Assembly: GCA_017464045.1 (NCBI GenBank) | Contig: JAFUEG010000324.1 | Location: forward strand, 1-6,901 | DNA length: 6,901 nucleotides | Direction of reading: 5' to 3' | From: Lachnospiraceae bacterium | GTDB lineage: Bacteria > Bacillota_A > Clostridia > Lachnospirales > Lachnospiraceae | In this document: positions 1-5,378 of the stretch, piece after piece | Layout of the letters: each line of letters begins with the position of its first letter | Position numbering within the stretch: position 1 is the stretch's first letter | Position numbers and translations under genes: made by a program | The notes under the pieces: generated by a model | The model's database searches: none | The model's input: the letters and a program-made list of their open reading frames with translations, nothing else | Told to the model about the DNA's origin: nothing

Positions 1-1030
1 CATGTATCTTGCGATAGCTAAAGGCTTTGAGCCGTTGTTATTGGTTCCTATCTCCTTTGTTATGTTCTTGGTTAATATGTTTCCAAGTATCATTCAGGAG
101 GGCGGATTATTACATTATTTTTATAAGTTAGATGAATGGAGTATATTGCCTTCACTTATCTTCATGGGTGTTGGTGCGATGACGGACTTCGGACCGCTTA
201 TAGCCAATCCGGCGAGCTTCCTTTTGGGTGCAGCGGCACAGTTCGGTATATATTCTGCATATTTCCTTGCTTTCATTATGGGCTTCAATGGCAAGGAGGC
301 TGCAGCGATTTCAATTATCGGTGGAGCAGACGGTCCTACATCAATCTTCCTTGCAGGTAAGCTTGGAATGGGTGGTACCCTTATGGGACCTATAGCCGTT
401 GCGGCATATTCATATATGTCACTTGTTCCGGTTATTCAGCCGCCTATTATGAAGCTTCTTACAACAGAGAAGGAGAGAAAGATTAAGATGGCACAGCTTC
501 GTCCTGTAACTAAGCTTGAGAAGATTTTATTCCCAATCATAGTTACATTGGTAGTTGTTCTTATACTTCCGACTACAGCACCGCTTGTCGGTATGCTTAT
601 GCTCGGTAACTTATTCAGAGAATGTGGCGTTGTAAAGCAGCTTACAGAAACTGCTTCAAATGCCATGATGTATATAGTTGTTATATTGCTTGGTACTTCC
701 GTTGGTGCTTCAACAAGTGCTGAGGCTTTCCTTAAGGTTAGTACCTTAAAGATAGTATTGCTTGGACTTATCGCATTTTCCTTTGGTACTGCCGCAGGTG
801 TACTGTTTGGCAAGCTTATGTGTCTTGTCACGAAGGGCAAGGTTAATCCGCTTATCGGATCTGCCGGTGTATCAGCAGTTCCTATGGCTGCGAGAGTTTC
901 ACAGAAGGTTGGAGCAGAGGCTGATCCTACTAACTTCCTTCTTATGAATGCAATGGGACCAAATGTTGCCGGAGTTATCGGTACTGCGGTTGCCGCGGGT
1001 ACCTTCCTTGCAATCTTTGGAGTCAGTTAA
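1..1030 (+). CDS. oadB: Sodium ion-translocating decarboxylase beta subunit (OadB/GcdB/MmdB family), 5' truncated
   Basis: This integral membrane subunit decarboxylates carboxybiotin and couples that to Na+ export. The frame is open from base 2, and 342 residues are visible. The Met at base 2 is internal: the sequence begins inside the family's early [16 protein letters not shown] segment, so a few dozen N-terminal residues lie outside the window. Family hallmarks are clear. GGADGPT lies at visible residues 107-113, with the Asp matching the essential Asp203 of Klebsiella Oad[11 protein letters not shown] at 282-291 carries the Asn, Gly and Ser matching Asn373, Gly377 and Ser382. A conserved end, [14 protein letters not shown], follows at 311-324. 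Hydrophobic segments run throughout, with a charged loop at about 155-173. The partner alpha gene starts 60 bp downstream, so oxaloacetate decarboxylase is the likeliest complex. Methylmalonyl-CoA or glutaconyl-CoA decarboxylase beta subunits belong to the same family and cannot be excluded. The family call is very secure; the substrate is inferred from the neighbour. Confidence 0.93.
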   Translation, partial: MYLAIAKGFEPLLLVPISFVMFLVNMFPSIIQEGGLLHYFYKLDEWSILPSLIFMGVGAMTDFGPLIANPASFLLGAAAQFGIYSAYFLAFIMGFNGKEAAAISIIGGADGPTSIFLAGKLGMGGTLMGPIAVAAYSYMSLVPVIQPPIMKLLTTEKERKIKMAQLRPVTKLEKILFPIIVTLVVVLILPTTAPLVGMLMLGNLFRECGVVKQLTETASNAMMYIVVILLGTSVGASTSAEAFLKVSTLKIVLLGLIAFSFGTAAGVLFGKLMCLVTKGKVNPLIGSAGVSAVPMAARVSQKVGAEADPTNFLLMNAMGPNVAGVIGTAVAAGTFLAIFGVS

Positions 1031-1046
1031 AATAAAAACGTATAAT
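1017..1046 (+). promoter_or_regulatory. Possible sigma-A promoter upstream of oadA
   Basis: A perfect TATAAT lies at 1041-1046. A weak -35 match, TTGGAG (1017-1022), is 18 bp upstream and overlaps the end of oadB. Transcription would start near 1053 and could give the alpha subunit extra expression separate from the upstream operon genes. The -10 is exact but the -35 matches only four of six bases, and the region is AT-rich, so chance is possible. Confidence 0.35.
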
Positions 1047-1090
1047 ACTATATATTTTGTAAAGTAAAAGAGTTAGTTAGGAGGAAAGAA

Positions 1091-2509
1091 ATGTCAGATG
1101 TAAAAAAACCGGTAAAGATTACCGAAACAATATTGCGTGATGCTCACCAGTCACTTATCGCAACAAGAATGACTACAGAGCAGATGCTTCCAATTATAGA
1201 CAAGATGGATGAGATTGGTTACCACTCAGTTGAATGCTGGGGTGGAGCAACCTTTGACGCCTGCCTTAGATTTTTAAAGGAGGATCCATGGGTAAGACTC
1301 AGAAAGCTTAAGGATGGATTTAAAAAGACGAAGCTGCAGATGCTTTTTAGAGGTCAGAACATACTTGGTTACAGCCCGTATGCAGATGATGTCGTTGAGT
1401 ATTTTGTTCAAAAATCAATTGCAAACGGTATTGATATTATAAGAATATTTGACTGTTTAAATGATATCAGAAATCTTGAGACTGCCGTTAAGGCTGCAAA
1501 TAAGGAAAAGGGACATGCCCAGGTTGCACTTTCATATACTCTCGGTGATGCATATACTATGGATTACTGGAAGAATATGGCTAAGCAGATAGAGGAGATG
1601 GGTGCAGATTCAATCTGTATCAAGGATATGGCAGGTCTTCTTGTTCCTACTGAAGCTACAAAGCTTGTTACAGCTCTTAAAGAGGGTACAAAGCTTCCTA
1701 TACAGCTTCATACACATTACACTTCCGGTGTGGCTTCAATGACTTACATGAAAGCAGTTGAGGCCGGATGTGACATAATAGATACTGCTATGTCACCACT
1801 TGCACTCGGTACCTCACAGCCTGCTACAGAGGTTATGGTTAAGGCGTTTGAGGGTACAGAGTTTGATTCAGGCTTAGACCAGACTAAGCTTGCTGAGATA
1901 GCTGATTATTTCAGACCTTTACGTGAGCAATGGTTAGAGTCCGGACTCTTAAGTCCGAAGGTAATGGGAGTTAATATTAAGACTCTTCTTTATCAGGTAC
2001 CGGGCGGTATGCTTTCTAACCTCGTATCACAGCTTAAGGAAATGCATGCAGAAGATAAATTTGATGAGGTTTTAGAGGAAGTACCTCGTGTTCGTAAGGA
2101 CTTTGGTGAACCGCCTCTTGTTACACCTTCATCACAGATTGTCGGTACTCAGGCAGTTTTAAATGTAGTTACCGGTAAGAGATATAAGATGATGACAAAG
2201 GAATCAAAGGATTTACTTGTAGGCAAATATGGTCAGACAGTTAAGCCTATGGATAAGGAAGTTCAGAAGATGGCTCTTGACAGCCTTGGAATGAAGGAGC
2301 CGATTACCTACAGACCTGCAGATGATATCGAGCCACAGCTTGAAAAGCTTGAAAAAGAAATGGCTCAGTATAAGAAGCAGGATGAGGATGTTCTTTCATA
2401 TGCATTGTTCCCACAGGTTGCAACTGAGTTCTTCAAGTACAGAGAAGCTCAGGAAACCGGAATTGATGCATCACTTGCGAATACAGAGGATAAGACATAT
2501 CCGGTGTAA
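1091..2509 (+). CDS. oadA: Oxaloacetate decarboxylase alpha subunit / pyruvate carboxylase subunit B-type carboxyltransferase, no biotin domain
   Basis: This 472-residue cytoplasmic carboxyltransferase moves the carboxyl group of oxaloacetate to biotin, the first step of the Na+-pumping decarboxylase whose beta subunit lies 60 bp upstream. The N-terminal HMGL-like TIM barrel (about 8-275) begins with ITETILRDAHQS, where Asp17 is the expected metal ligand. It also contains IKDMAG with Lys178, the position carbamylated in pyruvate carboxylases, the metal-binding His207-Thr-His209, and a GTSQP motif whose Thr241 matches the proposed proton-relay threonine. The conserved PYC/OADA domain follows (about 290-460). 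The protein ends at residue 472 without the biotinyl domain and its MKM motif, which longer OadA proteins of nearly 600 residues carry. A separate biotin carrier is therefore needed, presumably encoded upstream of the window. The start is supported by AGGAGG at 1079-1084, 6 bp before ATG. Lysine codons are mostly AAG, consistent with high expression. Use in another decarboxylase or a split pyruvate carboxylase is possible, but the beta subunit next door favours the sodium pump. Confidence 0.93.
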   Translation: MSDVKKPVKITETILRDAHQSLIATRMTTEQMLPIIDKMDEIGYHSVECWGGATFDACLRFLKEDPWVRLRKLKDGFKKTKLQMLFRGQNILGYSPYADDVVEYFVQKSIANGIDIIRIFDCLNDIRNLETAVKAANKEKGHAQVALSYTLGDAYTMDYWKNMAKQIEEMGADSICIKDMAGLLVPTEATKLVTALKEGTKLPIQLHTHYTSGVASMTYMKAVEAGCDIIDTAMSPLALGTSQPATEVMVKAFEGTEFDSGLDQTKLAEIADYFRPLREQWLESGLLSPKVMGVNIKTLLYQVPGGMLSNLVSQLKEMHAEDKFDEVLEEVPRVRKDFGEPPLVTPSSQIVGTQAVLNVVTGKRYKMMTKESKDLLVGKYGQTVKPMDKEVQKMALDSLGMKEPITYRPADDIEPQLEKLEKEMAQYKKQDEDVLSYALFPQVATEFFKYREAQETGIDASLANTEDKTYPV

Positions 2510-2521
2510 TATGATTTTTAT

Positions 2522-2550
2522 AGTGCTGTCACAGAATTTGTGACAGCACT
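2522..2550 (+). terminator. Perfect 12-bp hairpin after oadA, probable operon terminator
   Basis: The arm AGTGCTGTCACA (2522-2533) is exactly complementary to TGTGACAGCACT (2539-2550), with a 5-nt loop. It starts 12 bp after the oadA stop codon, the usual place for an intrinsic terminator. The following tract, TTGAATATTA, is poor in T, so termination may be incomplete or the hairpin may instead protect the 3' end of the mRNA. On the minus strand there is no T tract either. The inner palindrome TGTCACA-N5-TGTGACA recurs near 4591-4610. Confidence 0.55.
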
Positions 2551-2573
2551 TTGAATATTAGGGAGATTGATAT

Positions 2574-3098
2574 ATGAAAAATAAAAGGGTTCTTACTTCG
2601 GTTATATTATATATTATACTGATATATTGGGTTGCTTGCGGCTGCCTTGGAGTGCTTGGTATACATTTTTTTGCAAGAAAGAGTATGGTTGATAACTTTT
2701 ATGTTGACGGCGATGATTTGGGACCTTTTGTTAATTTGGGTATTTTTGTTGTCGGAGGAGCGGTGAGCTTCTTTGCGATGGTCGGAATGTATATAATTAC
2801 AGCGCTCGGATCGCTCATTCTTACCTTGATATGCAGATTTGGATTGTTAAAGAAAACCGAAACACAAGGAAAGGATATCCGAAAGGTTATGGGTGCAATA
2901 ATTATTTTTACGGTTATTGCATATATCGCAGCTTGTATAATTTCCAAACTATCAGCAACCTTTTTTATGTTTATAACCCTTGCATGGATTCCGCTATTAT
3001 ATTTTCTTATAGTTTATCTTCCTTTAAAGGATAATAATACAGATATAGTTGAGATTATTGAACCGGATAATAAGTTTAAAAATAATAATGATATTTGA
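2574..3098 (+). CDS. Small multi-pass membrane protein of unknown function
   Basis: I do not recognise this 174-residue protein and assign no function. It has four or five hydrophobic stretches: about 7-30, a long one at 51-89 that may be one or two passes, 104-124, and 127-149. A short polar loop containing NFYVDGDDLG lies at 41-50. A basic loop follows at about 88-104 (RFGLLKKTETQGKDIRK), which suggests a cytoplasmic side. The tail after 150 is hydrophilic and Asn/Asp-rich. There is no cleavable signal peptide, lipobox or catalytic motif that I can see. The ATG is preceded by AGGGAGA at 2560-2566, about 7 bp upstream, which supports translation. It lies 64 bp after oadA, beyond a hairpin, and is separated from the next gene by a repeat-containing gap, so it may be its own transcription unit. 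Reading frame, ribosome binding site and coherent membrane topology make it a real gene. Confidence 0.75.
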   Translation: MKNKRVLTSVILYIILIYWVACGCLGVLGIHFFARKSMVDNFYVDGDDLGPFVNLGIFVVGGAVSFFAMVGMYIITALGSLILTLICRFGLLKKTETQGKDIRKVMGAIIIFTVIAYIAACIISKLSATFFMFITLAWIPLLYFLIVYLPLKDNNTDIVEIIEPDNKFKNNNDI

Positions 3099-3121
3099 CA
3101 AAAGTTATAAAAGGTTATAAA
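3095..3121 (+). promoter_or_regulatory. Possible weak promoter at the start of the flavoprotein-cmk-ispH cluster
   Basis: A perfect -35 hexamer, TTGACA (3095-3100), overlaps the stop codon of the membrane protein gene. TATAAA at 3116-3121 could be its -10, but the spacing is only 15 bp, shorter than optimal. The candidate -10 is itself part of the GTTATAAAA repeat array, so a protein bound to the repeats would cover the promoter. It is tentative because the spacing is poor and the DNA is very AT-rich. Confidence 0.25.
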
Positions 3122-3152
3122 AGTATTTAAAAGTTATAAAAGGTTATAAAAT
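3100..3152 (+). repeat. Array of five GTTATAAAA-like direct repeats with about 10-bp period
   Basis: GTTATAAAA occurs exactly at 3104-3112, 3114-3122, 3133-3141 and 3143-3151. A degenerate copy, GTATTTAAAA, fills the middle at 3123-3132. The array can also be read as two identical 23-bp blocks (3100-3122 and 3129-3151) spaced 29 bp apart. The roughly 10-bp spacing puts each unit on the same DNA face, as expected for cooperative protein binding or intrinsically bent DNA. It lies between the membrane protein gene and the flavoprotein gene. The rest of that gap, about 3153-3210, shows nothing I can identify. Confidence 0.8.
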
Positions 3153-3210
3153 ACGGATATATTTCATTGACCTTGCCGAGATTCGCTGAAATCGTTCAAA
3201 ATTGGATGAT

Positions 3211-3228
3211 GGGAGAAGAATAAAATTG
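3211..3228 (+). promoter_or_regulatory. Ribosome binding site that decides a TTG start
   Basis: GGGAG (3211-3215), continuing as AAGA, lies 10 bp upstream of TTG at 3226-3228. The frame is also open from an earlier TTG at 3202, but no Shine-Dalgarno sequence precedes that one. There is no in-frame ATG before the FAD-binding motif. The ATG codons at 3206 and 3230 are out of frame. TTG 3226 is therefore the better start. Confidence 0.6.
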
Positions 3229-4575
3229 AATGAAAATTATTATGACGCAATAATAATAGGCTGTGGTGCCTCAGGTATGATGGCAGGCATAAAGCTGGCT
3301 GAAAGAGGTAAAAAGGTAATTTTATTAGAAAAGAATGAAAAAGCAGGCAAAAAGCTTTTTATCACGGGTAAGGGAAGATGTAATCTTACGAATAACTGTG
3401 ATAAGGACGAGCTTTTTAAGAATATTGTATCTAATTCCAAATTTATGTACAGTGCATTTAACAGCTTTGATTCTAAAGATACAATGGATTTTTTTGAAAA
3501 TAAGCTTGGGCTTAAGATAAAGACAGAGAGAGGAAACAGGGTTTTTCCTGTTTCAGACCATTCTTCCGATGTGATAGCAGCGCTTTATAACAGATTGAAA
3601 AAGCTTGATGTAGAGGTTTTGTTTAATTGCTGTGTGACAGGATTAAATTACAGGGAATATCATGAGGCTGATACAGTTGAAGATGAAAGCGTTGATATAG
3701 TTAAGGATAATAATTATGCAAAAAGAAAATCTGATAAAGATAAGATAAAATATCAGATTTCAGGAGTAGAATATATAGACGAAAAGGATAAGAAAAGGAC
3801 TCTTACTTCGGATATGGTTATTGTTGCAACCGGTGGACTTTCTTATCCGCGTACCGGTTCCACGGGTGACGGGATCAGATGGGCAAAAGAACTTGGATTA
3901 TCAGTTGTCGAACCTGTTCCGGCTTTGGTTCCTCTTGTTGTTAAAGAAGAGGATATTTGCAAACGTTTAATGGGACTATCACTTAAAAATGTTAAAGTAA
4001 CATTTACAGCAATAAAAAAGGATAAGAGAAAGGAAATATATTCGGATTTCGGAGAGATGCTTTTTACTCATTTTGGAGTAAGCGGTCCTGTAATTCTTTC
4101 TGCTTCGTCTTATCTTACAAGATATTATGATAAAGAGCTTAAATTAAGTATTGATTTAAAACCTGCACTCAGTAAGGAACAGCTTGATGTAAGGTTACTA
4201 AGAGATTTTGAGGAAAACAGCAATAAGAATTTTCAAAATTCTATGGATAATCTTCTTCCTAAAAGTCTTATACCTGTTATAATAGATATTAGCGGAATTG
4301 ATCCGTATAAAAAGGTACATTCCGTGACCAAGGAAGAAAGAGTAAGGCTGTTAAAGACATTAAAAGATTTTGAATTTAGTATAACCGGTTCAAGAGGCTT
4401 TGAAGAAGCTATTATAACTCATGGCGGAGTTAGTGTCAAAGAAATCAATCCGAAAAATATGGAATGTAAGAAAGTAAAAGGCTTAAGCTTTATCGGGGAG
4501 GTACTTGATGTAGACGCTCTTACAGGAGGATTTAATCTTCAGATAGCTTGGAGTACGGCAAGGATGGTTATGTGA
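3226..4575 (+). CDS. HI0933/YhiN/BaiN-like NAD(P)/FAD-dependent oxidoreductase
   Basis: This is a cytoplasmic two-dinucleotide-binding flavoprotein whose physiological substrate is generally unknown. The label BaiN comes from a bile-acid pathway homologue and should not be transferred as a function. Numbering from the TTG start (449 residues), the FAD-binding GCGASG is at 12-17, ending its beta strand at Glu35. The family signature GKGRCNLTN is at 48-56, ATGGLSYPRTGSTGDG at 201-216, GEMLFTHFGVSGP at 276-288, THGGV at 398-402 and GEVLDVDALTGGFNLQ at 424-439. A charged stretch at about 143-175 looks like an insertion between conserved blocks and makes the protein slightly longer than the family norm of about 400-420. 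The C-terminus is odd: after AWST it ends in ARMVM rather than the usual glycine-rich STGYLAG-like tail, and the TGA stop lies inside a palindromic repeat. An upstream TTG at 3202 would add eight residues. The gene precedes cmk by 85 bp, a common clostridial neighbourhood. Confidence 0.88.
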   Translation: MNENYYDAIIIGCGASGMMAGIKLAERGKKVILLEKNEKAGKKLFITGKGRCNLTNNCDKDELFKNIVSNSKFMYSAFNSFDSKDTMDFFENKLGLKIKTERGNRVFPVSDHSSDVIAALYNRLKKLDVEVLFNCCVTGLNYREYHEADTVEDESVDIVKDNNYAKRKSDKDKIKYQISGVEYIDEKDKKRTLTSDMVIVATGGLSYPRTGSTGDGIRWAKELGLSVVEPVPALVPLVVKEEDICKRLMGLSLKNVKVTFTAIKKDKRKEIYSDFGEMLFTHFGVSGPVILSASSYLTRYYDKELKLSIDLKPALSKEQLDVRLLRDFEENSNKNFQNSMDNLLPKSLIPVIIDISGIDPYKKVHSVTKEERVRLLKTLKDFEFSITGSRGFEEAIITHGGVSVKEINPKNMECKKVKGLSFIGEVLDVDALTGGFNLQIAWSTARMVM

Positions 4576-4638
4576 CATGGACGTGAGCTATGTCACACTA
4601 ATTTGTGACATGTGGCATGAGCATTGTCACATTGATTT
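4571..4638 (+). repeat. Tandem imperfect 33/34-bp palindromic repeat with alternative hairpins
   Basis: Two similar units lie head to tail at 4571-4603 and 4604-4637. Each begins TGTGACATG and contains a GAGC or GAGCA followed by TGTCACA and an AT-rich end. Within unit 1, TGTGACAT (4571-4578) pairs with ATGTCACA (4590-4597). In unit 2, TGTGACA (4604-4610) pairs with TGTCACA (4625-4631). The inner arms can instead pair with each other: ATGTCACA 4590-4597 with TGTGACAT 4604-4611 across a 6-nt loop. The first arm contains the TGA stop of the flavoprotein gene. The tail TTGATTTTA (4632-4640) is only moderately T-rich, so this may be a weak terminator, an attenuator, or an mRNA-processing element ahead of cmk. 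It could also be a dispersed palindromic repeat, since its core recurs in the hairpin at 2522-2550. Confidence 0.8.
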
Positions 4639-4660
4639 TACATAATCAGGAGGGAAAAAG

Positions 4661-5311
4661 ATGAATATAGCAATTGACGGACCCGCAGGAGCAGGAAAAA
4701 GTACCATAGCAAAGCTTGTAGCGGATAAAAAGGGATTTATATATGTTGATACAGGCGCTATGTATCGTTCCATCGCTTTATATATAATTAAAAATGATAT
4801 TGATTCTGATAATGATGATGACGTAAAAACAGCTTGCGATAATATTGATATTAAAATTAAATATGTCGATAAGGTTCAGCATATATATCTTAATGGTGAA
4901 GATGTAAGTACAGCTATAAGACGTGAAGAGGTTGGTAATATGGCTTCAAAGGTTGCAGCAAAGAAGGTAGTAAGAGAAAAATTGCTAAATCTTCAAAGAG
5001 AATTAGCCGCCTCAAATGATGTTATTATGGATGGAAGGGATATCGGAACCTTTGTTCTTCCGAATGCCGAGCTAAAAATATATCTTACTGCTTCGGTGTA
5101 TACCAGAGCAAAAAGAAGATATGACCAACTTGTTGAAAAAGGTGAAAATCCAGATCTTGGGAAGATAGAAGAAGATATTGAAAAAAGAGATTATCAGGAT
5201 ATGCACAGAGATATAGCACCTCTTAAGCAGGCTGAAGACGCAATATTGCTTGATACATCGGATATGACAATTGATGAGGTTGTAGAAAAGATAATTACAC
5301 TGATAAGATGA
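4661..5311 (+). CDS. cmk: Cytidylate kinase (CMP/dCMP kinase)
   Basis: This cytoplasmic enzyme phosphorylates CMP and dCMP with ATP to CDP and dCDP, feeding RNA, DNA and phospholipid precursor pools. At 216 residues it is close to the family's usual length of about 220-230. The P-loop GPAGAGKST is at 7-15 and DTGAMYR at 30-36. A CMP-binding insert region includes VSTAIRREEVGN (82-93). The DGRDIGT motif is at 124-130. The lid arginines lie in AKRRYDQL (150-157), and KRDYQDMHRDIAPL at 175-188 closes the active site. All expected motifs are intact. The start is fixed by AGGAGGG (4648-4654), 6 bp before ATG. It lies between the flavoprotein and the ispH-S1 fusion, 67 bp ahead of the latter, in an apparent same-strand cluster. 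The palindromic repeat directly upstream could affect its expression. Lysine codons are mainly AAA. Confidence 0.97.
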   Translation: MNIAIDGPAGAGKSTIAKLVADKKGFIYVDTGAMYRSIALYIIKNDIDSDNDDDVKTACDNIDIKIKYVDKVQHIYLNGEDVSTAIRREEVGNMASKVAAKKVVREKLLNLQRELAASNDVIMDGRDIGTFVLPNAELKIYLTASVYTRAKRRYDQLVEKGENPDLGKIEEDIEKRDYQDMHRDIAPLKQAEDAILLDTSDMTIDEVVEKIITLIR

Positions 5312-5378
5312 TTAAATTGAAATGATGATTACATAGATAAGATATTTTATTGATAAAAAATGTTGATTTGGAGAGTGC

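Noticed and set aside
2..4. ATG at base 2 as the true start of oadB
   Set aside because: No upstream sequence is available, and the protein begins within a conserved internal segment of the family, so the gene is truncated by the window edge.
436..840. Minus-strand open frame of 134 codons
   Set aside because: It lies wholly inside oadB, has no Shine-Dalgarno or recognisable domain, and its composition is what the antisense of a membrane protein gene gives.
3167..3195. Promoter with TTGACC at 3167-3172 upstream of the flavoprotein gene
   Set aside because: There is no acceptable -10 hexamer at 16-18 bp downstream.
4558..4592. Frameshift restoring a longer flavoprotein C-terminus
   Set aside because: Shifting frame gives STGKDGYVTWT before a stop, which restores Thr-Gly but not the rest of the family tail. 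One-base loss is possible but not supported well enough to call a pseudogene.
4571..4597. CRP-like operator (TGTGA ... TCACA)
   Set aside because: The half-sites resemble the CRP consensus, but the spacing is far longer than the 6 bp required, and CRP-cAMP control is not expected in these Clostridia. A tandem hairpin explains the sequence better.
5317..5348. Promoter in the cmk-ispH gap (TTGAAA at 5317-5322)
   Set aside because: Downstream AT-rich hexamers match TATAAT poorly or are spaced 15 or 20 bp away, so it cannot be told from background.
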